From: Stutzerimonas stutzeri RCH2
GTDB taxonomy: Bacteria; Pseudomonadota; Gammaproteobacteria; Pseudomonadales; Pseudomonadaceae
DNA length: 64,000 nucleotides
Assembly: GCF_000327065.1 (NCBI RefSeq)
Contig: NC_019936.1
Location: 1,364,001 to 1,428,000 of the forward strand
Direction: 5' to 3'
The stretch's first letter is position 1, and every line of letters starts with the position of its first letter. Position numbers and translations under genes: made by a program. Positions 50,756 to 58,975 of this stretch are shown in pieces. The notes under the pieces are model-generated. The model made no database searches, was not told the origin of the DNA, and saw nothing but the letters and a program-made list of their open reading frames with translations.

Positions 50756-52339
50756 TCAGCCGATCTTCTTGCAGACATCCTTTCGATTTGGCATCTGCTT
50801 GCATTTTTCGCCGAGCATGCGCAGTTCGCTCTCATCTTTCTTGAGCTTATGAGCGAGCATCTTTTCGACAATGAACTGTTCCTGTGAACCCAGGTGGCGT
50901 TCAGCCCGTTCAATGGTTGCAAGGGCCGCAACTGCATCGCCATTGTTCAGATGATAGTGAACCAGTTGTTCGTAGACCTCCGGTCCCGCTAGCGACCAGT
51001 CCTTGATTGCGTTGAGCTGCGCCAGTGCACGACGTTTGTCACCAGTTGCCATGTGGACGTTGAAGAGGCTACGACGAATGCCTGGCTGGTTAGCCACCGG
51101 AGACTTCAGGGCTCGCTCGGCCAAGGTTCGGGCATCCTTCAGATTCTTCTGAGCCAGGGCCTCGTTGGCTCCGTAGGCGTTCTTGTAAGCGTCCAGTGAG
51201 GCTTTCACGCTTGGGGTGTTGCGGACTGTAAGCCAGTTCCGTTTATTCACCCGGTGATAACGCTCGGCATCGTACTCGCGCTGCAGATATTGGCGCAGGT
51301 CGTCATCGCGACGCTGGGCTGACATGTGTGAGCGGGTGAGGTGCTGGCCGACTGCGCTGACGGTCGTCATCAGGCCTTGATTGACGAACGTGTTGATCTC
51401 CTGGGTAAAGCCGTTCAGGTCGAGGCGCTGCAGCGAATCTTGCATCGCGCCCCGTCGCGCCTGGATAAAACCGGCCAGGAGGGGTTCCTGCTTTCCCTGG
51501 AAATCGCTAAGCCGCTGCAGACTGTGGCTGGCACCGCGCGGCGCGTAACGCGCTTTGATCAGTAGATCGGTACCCAGCAGATCTGCCTGGTCTTCCTGAG
51601 CACGACCCCAGGCGGTGTTCCATACGTTGTCTGAAAAGGTGTTGGCGAGTGAGGTGTAGAGCACCGTCTCACCGACGGCCTTCTGCGTGGCTTGCGGATT
51701 TTTGCTGACCACCTTCCATTTCGACGCTCCACGATCCAGGCGAGAGTCGGCGACCATCGTCGCGATTACCGCAGTGGTGGCAATGTTGGTCAGCAGTTCC
51801 CGCTGCTCGTTGAAGGCTTGGCGGCGATCATGGTGGCGCAGCAGCACATGGCTCATTTCATGGGCCAGCATCGCCGCGATTTCGTCCTCGCTTTCTACGC
51901 TTTCCAGCATGCCGAGCGGCACGTAGAGATTGCCGTACGGGTCGGCTGATGGCCCGAACGAATAACTGTCGGTGACCGTTACCCGCAATTGCGGCTGCTC
52001 GCCAGGCCAACCCTTGGCGAGACGTTCGACGATGCCTTGCAGATAGTTCTGCAGCGCAGGTATCAGCACCACGTTCTGTTGGCGGATTTCATTGGCTGGC
52101 AGGCTACGGCCGTCATAGCTCAGCCGCAGGTTGTGGTTGTGCTGCGGATCGAGGCGGAAGTAACTGCGAACCTCCTCCTGCTCCAGGTACTTGCCCTGAA
52201 ACCCGCTTTGCGTGCTTTGTCCTGCAAGATTGATCAGCGCGTCAGGTGCTCCTTTGAGCGTGCTGCACCCGCCCAGACAAGTCAGCAGTAAAGCCGCCGC
52301 CAATGCGGCACGCTTACGCAGTAGGTCAGTTCTTCGCAC
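50756..52339 (-). CDS. M48-family metalloprotease lipoprotein with C-terminal helical repeats
   Basis: 527 residues. Lipoprotein signal with lipobox LGGC (Cys25). Zinc motif HEMSH at about 160-164 in EDEIAAMLAHEMSHVLLRHH, with the third ligand in EDQADLLG (about Glu249), so the site is intact. A long C-terminal region (about 330-527) of TPR-like helices (AGPEVYEQLVHYHLNNGDAVAALATIERAERHL) resembles the BepA layout of protease plus repeats, a family that degrades misfolded outer-membrane proteins. GTG at 52339 is chosen; a TTG six codons upstream is also open. It is the third gene of the CHASE2 cassette. Confidence 0.87.
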   Translation of the reverse strand: MRRTDLLRKRAALAAALLLTCLGGCSTLKGAPDALINLAGQSTQSGFQGKYLEQEEVRSYFRLDPQHNHNLRLSYDGRSLPANEIRQQNVVLIPALQNYLQGIVERLAKGWPGEQPQLRVTVTDSYSFGPSADPYGNLYVPLGMLESVESEDEIAAMLAHEMSHVLLRHHDRRQAFNEQRELLTNIATTAVIATMVADSRLDRGASKWKVVSKNPQATQKAVGETVLYTSLANTFSDNVWNTAWGRAQEDQADLLGTDLLIKARYAPRGASHSLQRLSDFQGKQEPLLAGFIQARRGAMQDSLQRLDLNGFTQEINTFVNQGLMTTVSAVGQHLTRSHMSAQRRDDDLRQYLQREYDAERYHRVNKRNWLTVRNTPSVKASLDAYKNAYGANEALAQKNLKDARTLAERALKSPVANQPGIRRSLFNVHMATGDKRRALAQLNAIKDWSLAGPEVYEQLVHYHLNNGDAVAALATIERAERHLGSQEQFIVEKMLAHKLKKDESELRMLGEKCKQMPNRKDVCKKIG

Positions 52340-52691
52340 AGCCAGCCCCGTAACCAATGGTGGAGAGATTGGTCGCGCTATCTGCGCGGGCCTTGGGCAG
52401 TGCTGCGCACGGCATGGGAACGGTCTTGCCTTGACTCAGGCGGACATCGACACCATCCAGCCAGACCAGCTGTCCGGCTACCTCGACCTGCACCAGTTCG
52501 AGATCGTCATTCCACTGCTGTGCGGCCAGTGGTGTGGCGGGTAACTCGGAGCGTGCAATCTTCTTCAGCAAACGACCCTCTGCATCAAGCAGGGCGATCG
52601 GATCGTTGGTGTATTGCTCTACGGTCAATCCGGCTGCGTAGCTGGTACTGCTGAGCAACAGGGCGCAGAGCAGTGTGAGGGGTTTGCGCAT
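52326..52691 (-). CDS. Periplasmic SH3-like hypothetical protein (121 aa)
   Basis: Signal peptide MRKPLTLLCALLLSSTSYAA, then about 100 mature residues. The middle (LELVQVEVAGQLVWLDGVDVRLS) reads like the end of a bacterial SH3 domain. Two cysteines (Cys95 in VPMPCAAL, Cys118 in GAGCAKN) could form a disulfide. AAAGGAG lies 6 bases before the ATG, so the start is firm even though it lies 67 bases inside the CHASE2 gene. Its end overlaps the M48 start. SH3 assignment is my reading, not a search result. Confidence 0.75.
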   Translation of the reverse strand: MRKPLTLLCALLLSSTSYAAGLTVEQYTNDPIALLDAEGRLLKKIARSELPATPLAAQQWNDDLELVQVEVAGQLVWLDGVDVRLSQGKTVPMPCAALPKARADSATNLSTIGYGAGCAKN

Positions 52692-53983
52692 GATGACTCC
52701 TTTCGTGTGCTGGTCGAGGGGAGGGAGGGGGATTCCGGTTCTTCTGGCAGTAACACGCCAATCAGCAGCAACAAGCCGAGGATGTTCACTGGAGTGACGC
52801 GCAACTGATAAAGCAGCACGCTGATTAGCAGCAGGCAGAGCGTTGCGCCGATCGCGAACGCCAGGCGATGCCCAGGCAAAAGGCCTGAACGGGCCGAGTG
52901 AAACCAGAGAATGACCAAAGCGAAGATGAACTCGAGCAGGTCCAGGACATCGATTTCGGTGTTGAACAGTTGCGGTGGTGCGGCGATGTAGTCCTGGCCA
53001 TATTCGATCAAGTTATCCAGCGCCATGGCGTGGGCGTAGACGCCCGGCAACTTGCCGTGAACCGGCGAGCTGGTGAGATCCTCGGCGGAACTGATGGAGG
53101 CGCCGACCATTACCAGGCGATCGCCAAGCAGCTCACGTAACACGGCGCGCTCCTCCGGTACGGTCGTAGCCAGGGCACTCGCGGTGATTGTCAGGTGAAA
53201 TGGGCAGCGTGTTTCGGTAGGAGCACTGAGACGCCAGAAGACCGACTGGGCGAGCTGGCTGAAAATCCGGCTCCAAAGTCCAGATGATGAAGCGCACTGG
53301 TTGACGTCGCTGACCAGACGCTGCTCACGCGCCGGGTCACCGCCCCATTGCAGAGCGATCGGCGGTTGCTCTCCGGCGAGCTGTGCCGTTGCTGGTAGCG
53401 GCTGGCAGGCATGGCGCGTGCAGTAGCTTCTGTATAAGGCGAAGGCTGCGCTGTCCATCCAGCCGTATGCGGTCTCGGCTGCCAGCGGGTACTGATCTTC
53501 ATAACCGCTCCAGCTCACCAGTGCCGGCTCGCTAACTTCGGTAAAGATCGGCAAGGCATTGGATTCAGTGCTGCCGGAGTTGGCGAGATACAGCGGCACG
53601 CCGGCAGCTCGATAGCGTTCGAACACGTTGGACAGGAATCGACTACTGTCGCCGTTGCGTCCGCGGGAGTGGTCGTAGCTGTACATCAGGTCAACCATGA
53701 CCGCGGCTGGTCGATAGGCCAGTAGCTGGCGGAACAGTTTGCTCTGTTCGTTGTAGGGCAGTGGCCAATGGCTTTCGCGCTGGCGCAGAAAAGCGTCATC
53801 GATGATCACAACTGCGATCTGCTGTCTGGCGCCGGCATCGCCGTAGGCGTTGGCTTGCAGCTGATTGAGCAGGCGGGACGATGCACCATCGGTGGCCGTA
53901 GTCAGGCCGAAGGGATCCAGCAGGATTGCCAGCAATGCCAGTACGGTTCGTAGCGTAGACAACTGGCGCGGTAGGGCCGGCAC
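52625..53983 (-). CDS. CHASE2-domain membrane protein without output domain
   Basis: 452 residues. An N-terminal hydrophobic segment (about 8-28) is followed by a large extracytoplasmic CHASE2-like domain: QQIAVVIIDDAFLRQRESHWPLPYNEQSKLFRQLLAYRPAAVMVDLMY, then LLGDRLVMVGASISSAEDLTSSPVHGKLPGVYAHAMALDNLI. Three closely spaced TM helices (about 350-420) complete the CHASE2-TM module. Kinase, cyclase or GGDEF domains that normally follow are absent; the last ~35 residues are Ser/Pro/Cys-rich and encoded where the next gene begins. The start is GTG with AAGGA 7 bases upstream. First gene of the cassette. Confidence 0.85.
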   Translation of the reverse strand: MPALPRQLSTLRTVLALLAILLDPFGLTTATDGASSRLLNQLQANAYGDAGARQQIAVVIIDDAFLRQRESHWPLPYNEQSKLFRQLLAYRPAAVMVDLMYSYDHSRGRNGDSSRFLSNVFERYRAAGVPLYLANSGSTESNALPIFTEVSEPALVSWSGYEDQYPLAAETAYGWMDSAAFALYRSYCTRHACQPLPATAQLAGEQPPIALQWGGDPAREQRLVSDVNQCASSSGLWSRIFSQLAQSVFWRLSAPTETRCPFHLTITASALATTVPEERAVLRELLGDRLVMVGASISSAEDLTSSPVHGKLPGVYAHAMALDNLIEYGQDYIAAPPQLFNTEIDVLDLLEFIFALVILWFHSARSGLLPGHRLAFAIGATLCLLLISVLLYQLRVTPVNILGLLLLIGVLLPEEPESPSLPSTSTRKESSCANPSHCSAPCCSAVPATQPD

Positions 53984-54019
53984 TTCATCATCCTTGATGA
54001 TCTCAAAACGACATCACGG

Positions 54020-54049
54020 ATATTCGGTGAATTAGTTCACAAAAGTCAA
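54020..54049 (-). promoter_or_regulatory. Promoter with palindromic operator-like spacer upstream of CHASE2 gene
   Basis: On the minus strand -35 TTGACT (54049-54044), 18-base spacer, -10 GAATAT (54025-54020), ending 36 bases before the GTG. The spacer contains the palindrome GTGAACTAATTCAC (54027-54040, 5-bp perfect arms). A repressor bound there would block the promoter. The short spacing and the A/T-rich setting are unlike the surrounding sequence. Confidence 0.6.
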
Positions 54050-54067
54050 CGGAGTCGGCCGCGGCGA

Positions 54068-54835
54068 TTAGCCTCGCACCCAGCGCTGCCGCGCCCACGC
54101 GCTGAGACTGTCAACCGCTAGCACCATCGCCAGCATGGCCAGGATCACCGTCGAGGCCTGGGCTTCCTGGAACAGGCTGAGGCTCATGTAAAGCATCTGA
54201 CCCAGCCCTCCGGCGCCGACGAAACCGAGCACGCTGGCCATGCGGATATTGTTTTCCCAGCGATACAGGGTGTAGGCCACCAGTTGCGGCCAGAGCGAGG
54301 GCAGGGTGCCGTAACAGAATGCCGCGATGCGGCCGCTACCGGTTAGGCGCAACGCATCGCCGGGCTGTGGCGGGGTGTTCTCCAGCGCCTCGGCGAAAAG
54401 CCGGCCCAGCACGCCCGCGGTGTGCAGCGCCAGCGCCAGCGTCCCGGCATTCGGCCCGAGCCCGGCGGCCAGCACCATCAGCGCCGCCCACACCAGTTCC
54501 GGTATCGCCCGCAGCGCATTGAGCAGCAGGCGCGACGATGCCTGCGCGAGCAGCCCGAAGCGCCCCGCCGCCGGCAGTGCCAACAGCAAGCCGAGCATGG
54601 CCGCGAGCAAGGTGCCGATGGCGGACATCGCCAGGGTTTCCAGGGTGCCGTGGACGATCGCCTGCAGATGATCGGCCGACAGGTCCGGAGCCATGAAGCC
54701 CGACGCATAGGCGGCCATCTGCGCGAGGCCATCGCGACTCAGCAGTGCCGCGCTCTCCAGCTGCAGGTAGGCGAACGCCGCTACGACGGCGGCGACCAGC
54801 CCGGCCGGGATCAGCAGGCGCGACAGCAGTCTCAT
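54068..54835 (-). CDS. PhnE-type ABC permease, second subunit
   Basis: 255 residues, about six helices. The inner-membrane component signature is in the segment LRAIPELVWAALMVLAAGLGPNAGTLALALHTAGVLGRLFAEALENT, and the PhnE-like end is YRWENNIRMASVLGFVGAGGLGQMLY. GGAGG lies just before the ATG, which overlaps the end of the first permease gene (ATGA). It is the last gene of the importer operon. Confidence 0.9.
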   Translation of the reverse strand: MRLLSRLLIPAGLVAAVVAAFAYLQLESAALLSRDGLAQMAAYASGFMAPDLSADHLQAIVHGTLETLAMSAIGTLLAAMLGLLLALPAAGRFGLLAQASSRLLLNALRAIPELVWAALMVLAAGLGPNAGTLALALHTAGVLGRLFAEALENTPPQPGDALRLTGSGRIAAFCYGTLPSLWPQLVAYTLYRWENNIRMASVLGFVGAGGLGQMLYMSLSLFQEAQASTVILAMLAMVLAVDSLSAWARQRWVRG

Positions 54836-55665
54836 GCGAACCTCCAGCGCAGCAGGCGGCTGAGCAGATCGGCCAGCAGCACCAGCATGAGAAACGTCAG
54901 CAGCATGCTGGCGACTTCACCGCCGGCAAACATGCGCATCGACAGATCCATTTGCTGGCCCAGCCCGCCGGCGCCGACGAAGCCCATCACCACCGAGGCG
55001 CGGATCGCGCACTCCCAGCGGTAAACGCTGTACGAGAGCATCTCGCCCGTGGCTTGCGGCAGTACTCCATAGAGGAACGCCTGCAGTCGCGAAGCACCGG
55101 CGCCCAGCAGGGCACGGGCGGGCAGCGGGTCGACCGACTCGAAGATTTCCGCGTAGACCTTGCCGAGCATGCCGGCGTAGGTGATGGCGATGGCCAGCAC
55201 GCCGGCGGTCGGGCCCAGCCCCACGGCGCGAACGAACAGCAAGGCCCAGACGATTTCCGGGACGCTGCGCAAAACGATCAGCAATCCGCGCACCGGCCAG
55301 CGCAAGGCCTGTGCCCACCAGGCCGGACGGCCGCCGCGGCTGAGCGCGGACAGGGACATTGCGCGGGTCGCAAGCAGAGCGCAGGGGAGGGCGACACCCA
55401 ACGCCAGGGCCATGCCGGCGGTGGCGATGGCCAGGGTCTCCAGCGTGGCCTGCCAGAGTAGCTCGAGAAACTCGCCGCTGTGCTCAGGCGGCCAGAACGC
55501 CGAGACGAAGGTGCCCATGGTGTCGGCATTGCTGCCGTCGAACAGCACGCCAAGGTCCAGCTCGCTCAGTTTCAGCCCGGGCCACAGCAACGCCACCACC
55601 AGCAATGTCAGCATCAGGCGTGAAGCGGTAGCGGGGTCTTGGCGGACCAGCGCGGGGTTCAGCAT
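54832..55665 (-). CDS. PhnE-type ABC permease, first subunit
   Basis: 277 residues. Same family as its neighbour: LRSVPEIVWALLFVRAVGLGPTAGVLAIAITYAGMLGKVYAEIFESV and YRWECAIRASVVMGFVGAGGLGQQMDLSM. The two permeases look like an old duplication and probably form a heterodimer. The start overlaps the ATPase gene by seven bases. Confidence 0.9.
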   Translation of the reverse strand: MLNPALVRQDPATASRLMLTLLVVALLWPGLKLSELDLGVLFDGSNADTMGTFVSAFWPPEHSGEFLELLWQATLETLAIATAGMALALGVALPCALLATRAMSLSALSRGGRPAWWAQALRWPVRGLLIVLRSVPEIVWALLFVRAVGLGPTAGVLAIAITYAGMLGKVYAEIFESVDPLPARALLGAGASRLQAFLYGVLPQATGEMLSYSVYRWECAIRASVVMGFVGAGGLGQQMDLSMRMFAGGEVASMLLTFLMLVLLADLLSRLLRWRFA

Positions 55666-56513
55666 CGCGGAATGTTCAGCAGCGGGGGCGGCGCAGCGGG
55701 TGGCGACGGGGCATGCTCGAGCTGCTCGTTGGCGTACAACGCGGTCAGCTCGTCATGACCGATTGCAGTGGCGGGTTTGTCGAACAGGATGCAACCGTCA
55801 CGCACGCCGACGATGCGCGGGAAGTGCTCCAGCGCCAACTCCACTGCGTGCAGGCTGGCCAGCAGTGTGGCGTTGCGGCGCTGCGCTTCGCGGCTGAGCA
55901 CGTCCAGCGTGTGGCTGGCGAGCACCGGATCCATGGCCGACACCGGTTCATCGGCGAGAATTAGATCCGGGGCCTGATAAAGCACGCGGGCGATTCCGAC
56001 CCGCTGCAGCTGACCGCCCGATAGCTGGTCACAGCGCATGTACAGCTTGTCGGCAAGATCGAGACGCCCGAGCGCATCGGCGGCGCCCTGACGGTCCAGT
56101 GGAAAGATCAGGCTGAACAGGCTCTTGAACAGAGACCACTGACCAAGCCGGCCGGCCAGCACCGCAGTGACCACGCGCTGCCTTGGAGGTAGCGGCGGCG
56201 CCTGGTGAATCAGGCCGATCCGTGTACGCAGTCGTTGCCGGGCGGTGGCGGCAAGCGTCCAGGGCTGCTTGCCGAGCAAATCGAGCTCGCCTTGGTCGGG
56301 CTTGAGCGAGGTGGCCAGAAGACGCAGCAGCGTGGTCTTGCCAGCCCCGGATGGCCCGATGATCGCGACGCGTTCACCTTGGGCGATCTGCAGATCGATT
56401 CCGCGCAAGGCAACCTGGCCGCCCGCGTGGGTATGCCCCACGCTGGCCAGCTTCACCATTGGTTCGGGTTCGGCCGCGCAGTCTGGCATTGGCGGCGCCT
56501 GCAAGGTGCTCAT
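55659..56513 (-). CDS. PhnC-type ABC transporter ATPase
   Basis: 284 residues. Walker A IGPSGAGKTTLLRLLA, Q-loop IGLIHQAPPLPP, signature LSGGQLQRVGIARVL, Walker B LILADEPVSAMDP, switch ASLHAVELALEH. The pattern matches the phosphonate-type ATPases. It has an extra N-terminal tail (MSTLQAPPMPDCAAEPEP). 19 bases after the binding-protein gene. Confidence 0.92.
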   Translation of the reverse strand: MSTLQAPPMPDCAAEPEPMVKLASVGHTHAGGQVALRGIDLQIAQGERVAIIGPSGAGKTTLLRLLATSLKPDQGELDLLGKQPWTLAATARQRLRTRIGLIHQAPPLPPRQRVVTAVLAGRLGQWSLFKSLFSLIFPLDRQGAADALGRLDLADKLYMRCDQLSGGQLQRVGIARVLYQAPDLILADEPVSAMDPVLASHTLDVLSREAQRRNATLLASLHAVELALEHFPRIVGVRDGCILFDKPATAIGHDELTALYANEQLEHAPSPPAAPPPLLNIPRC

Positions 56514-56532
56514 GTGCGTGAAACGCGCAACG

Positions 56533-57384
56533 TCACTTCAGCAGTCCGGCCGCCCGCGCGGCTTCTTCGATGCCGGCGTAGTTTTCCGGCTTGGTCTCGA
56601 TGAAGCGGCTGGCGGCCTGCAGGTCAAGGATCGCCTTGTGCTCGGGGTTGGCCGGGTCGAGGGCGAGGAACGCTGCCTTGATCTTCTCGACCAGAGCCGG
56701 GTCGAGATTGCCACGCACTGTCCAGTTGTAGTCGTAGTAGGGCGGCGTGGTGGAGATCACGCGGACCTTGGCGGTGTCGACCTTGCCGGCCGCGACCAGC
56801 TTGTCCCATACCGAGGCATTGAGCACCCCGGCGTCGGCCTTGCCGGCTTCGACCCAGGCGGCGGTGGCGTCGTGGGCGCCGGAGTAGGCGATGCGCTTGA
56901 AGTATTTCTCGGGCTCGATGCCGTCCTTGAGCATGAAGTAGCGCGGCATCAGGCTGCCGGAGGTCGACGATACCGAGCCGAAGGCGAAGGTCTTGCCCTG
57001 GAGGTCGGCCAGTGATTTCACCGCAGGATCGGCGGTGATGAACTTGCTGGTGAACTGCTCGTCCTGCTCACGCTGTACCAGCGGGATCGCATTGCCAGTC
57101 TTCAGACGGGTCTGGACGAAGGTGAAGCCGCCCAGCCAGGCGAGATCAAGGCGGTCGGAGGCCAGGGATTCGACGACAGCGGCATAGTCCGATACCGGGG
57201 TGAACTTCACCGGCATGCCCAGTTGCTGTTCCAGGTATTCGCCCAGCGGCTTGAACTTGCGGATCAGCTCGGTCGGTGCTTCGTCGGGGATGGCAGAAAC
57301 CCGCAGGGCTTCAGCGGCGTGGGTGGTGGCAATAGACAGGGACAGGGCAAAGCCGGCAACGGCTGCCAGGGAGCGCTTCAGCAT
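56533..57384 (-). CDS. PhnD-family periplasmic binding protein of unknown oxyanion substrate
   Basis: 283 residues. Signal peptide MLKRSLAAVAGFALSLSIATTHA. The PhnD-like core is LRVSAIPDEAPTELIRKFKPLGEYLEQQLGMPVKFTPVSDYAAVVESLASDRLDLAWLGGFTF, with the binding-pocket segments SVSSTSGSLMPRY and YSGAHDATAAWVEAGKADAG. Similar proteins are annotated as phosphonate, phosphite or putative selenate binders. No phn lyase, phosphite dehydrogenase or hypophosphite dioxygenase gene lies nearby, so the ligand is open. Confidence 0.9.
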   Translation of the reverse strand: MLKRSLAAVAGFALSLSIATTHAAEALRVSAIPDEAPTELIRKFKPLGEYLEQQLGMPVKFTPVSDYAAVVESLASDRLDLAWLGGFTFVQTRLKTGNAIPLVQREQDEQFTSKFITADPAVKSLADLQGKTFAFGSVSSTSGSLMPRYFMLKDGIEPEKYFKRIAYSGAHDATAAWVEAGKADAGVLNASVWDKLVAAGKVDTAKVRVISTTPPYYDYNWTVRGNLDPALVEKIKAAFLALDPANPEHKAILDLQAASRFIETKPENYAGIEEAARAAGLLK

Positions 57385-57422
57385 TGAGGGTTCTCCGGTT
57401 CAATAGCGGAAAAAGCGCGCGG

Positions 57423-57428
57423 ATTATA
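57423..57428 (-). promoter_or_regulatory. -10 element of the PhnD operon
   Basis: Perfect TATAAT on the minus strand, 39 bases before the PhnD ATG. The best -35 (TTGGCG) is 19 bases away, so the promoter may need an activator. Confidence 0.5.
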
Positions 57429-57482
57429 GAGCGCGGGAGGCGTGCGACGCCAAGCGAAAGCTGAGCAGGGACGCTCGGAGCA

Positions 57483-57534
57483 TTCGTCGTGCAGTTCAGT
57501 GCAGAAATATCGTGTAACACGACGAACTTTTTTC
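57483..57534 (+). other. Inverted repeat followed by T-run upstream of the PhnD operon
   Basis: TTCGTCGTG (57483-57491) and CACGACGAA (57518-57526) are perfect 9-bp arms with a 26-base loop, followed by CTTTTTTC. An inner CGTG/CACG pair lies in the loop. It reads as a plus-strand intrinsic terminator, yet no plus-strand gene precedes it. Confidence 0.45.
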
Positions 57535-57607
57535 AGACCCCAAACCTAAGTGATCTGTAGTGGCCGAATAAATGCAATGTGCCACCCCGCAGGCAAAGGA
57601 AGCGAAT

Positions 57608-57805
57608 GTGAAGTGCGATAAGAAGGGTCGGTCCACCATGGTCTGGGCAGATGGTCACTCATTCAGAGAGGTAGCGAGAATTCAGGCGCAACCTGTTGGC
57701 AGCGCCGAAGTACGTAGCGTGCCTCTGACCGAGAAAATGTTCACCGAAGCACGTATCGCAGCTGTCCTGCTTGGCCCATTGCTGATCGATCTGCCCCAGG
57801 GTTGA
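57608..57805 (+). CDS. Possible small hypothetical protein (65 aa)
   Basis: GTG start with AAAGGA 9 bases upstream; an in-frame ATG lies 12 codons earlier. The product begins MKCDKKGRSTMVWADGHSFREV and ends in a hydrophobic segment (IAAVLLGPLLIDLPQG). No family recognised. If it is not real, 57385-57884 is a 500-base gap with no gene. Confidence 0.4.
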   Translation: MKCDKKGRSTMVWADGHSFREVARIQAQPVGSAEVRSVPLTEKMFTEARIAAVLLGPLLIDLPQG

Positions 57806-57884
57806 TAGCGCATGGAGCTCCGGCCGGCGCCGCGGAAGCGAGGGATCGCGAAGCGCGGCAAGGTGTTCACCGTATCAGTCGTGC

Positions 57885-58697
57885 TCAGGCGCCGCTGAAT
57901 AGAACCAGCAGCACCACGCCAAGGATCAAACGGTAGATCACGAACGGCAGCATGCCGACGCGCTCCAACAGCTTCAGGAAGAAGTGGATGCACAGGTAGG
58001 CGCTCACCGCCGACAACACCACGCCAAGGCCCATCGCCGTCCAGTCCACGGCTACGCCGCCTTCCGCCAGATCGAGCATGCTCAAGGCGCTGGCCAGCAC
58101 GATGATCGGGATCGACAGCAGGAAGGAGAAGCGCGCGGCGCCTGAGCGCGACAGCCCCAGTAGCAAGCCGGCGGTCATGGTCACGCCCGAGCGCGAGGTC
58201 CCGGGGATCAGCGCCAGGGCCTGAGCGCAGCCGATCAACAAGATGTCTTTCCAGCTGAGGCTGTGTTCATCACGTGGCTGCGGTGTTTTCCGGCTGACCA
58301 CATCCGACCACCACAGCAACAGGCCGAAGCCGATGGTCGCCCAGGCGATTACCAGTGGCGAGCGCATCTGCTCTTCGATGAAGCCCTTGAACAGCAGCCC
58401 GGCGATGCCAGCCGGAATCGTTCCGAGGATCACGGCCCACGCCAGTCGGCTGTCGCCCACGCGTTCACGCTTCGCCAGCGAAGCGAACCAGTCGCGGGTC
58501 ATGCCGAACACTTCCTGGCGGAAGTACCAGACCACGGCGAACAGCGTGCCGAGATGTACGGCGACATCGAATGCCAATCCCTGGTCTTCCCAGCCCGCCA
58601 GATGCGGGAAGAGGATCAGATGAGCCGAGCTCGATACCGGCAAGAACTCGGTAAGCCCCTGCACAATGGCCAGGACGATGATCTGAAGTAAATCCAT
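57885..58697 (-). CDS. uppP: Undecaprenyl-diphosphatase (UppP/BacA)
   Basis: 270 residues, membrane protein with two inverted repeats. It regenerates the undecaprenyl-phosphate carrier for peptidoglycan. Catalytic motifs: [17 protein letters not shown] and [23 protein letters not shown]. The ATG at 58697 ([15 protein letters not shown]) has AGGAAA about 5 bases upstream. Confidence 0.97.
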   Translation of the reverse strand: MDLLQIIVLAIVQGLTEFLPVSSSAHLILFPHLAGWEDQGLAFDVAVHLGTLFAVVWYFRQEVFGMTRDWFASLAKRERVGDSRLAWAVILGTIPAGIAGLLFKGFIEEQMRSPLVIAWATIGFGLLLWWSDVVSRKTPQPRDEHSLSWKDILLIGCAQALALIPGTSRSGVTMTAGLLLGLSRSGAARFSFLLSIPIIVLASALSMLDLAEGGVAVDWTAMGLGVVLSAVSAYLCIHFFLKLLERVGMLPFVIYRLILGVVLLVLFSGA

Positions 58698-58975
58698 TGC
58701 GTTTTCCTGCGATGTCTTCTGATGCACGCGCATTGTCGAGACGGGCGTGCGTTGAGCGGATGGTCTGCGCGAGGTGATGCCTCGAGGCCTCCTTCAGAGG
58801 CGCTCAAAGGCGGATCGTTCCGGTTGGTCGGGCAATTTGCTGGATATGGCGTTGTGACATTGTGGCATCAAGTTGCAGGCGGACGTCAGCTTCGGCTTGC
58901 CAGCAGGCACGGCGCATGGCTGCCGAGGTCGCTGCGGCGCTAGAATCAGCGCCTCGTTCGCCAAGGAGTCGCCCC

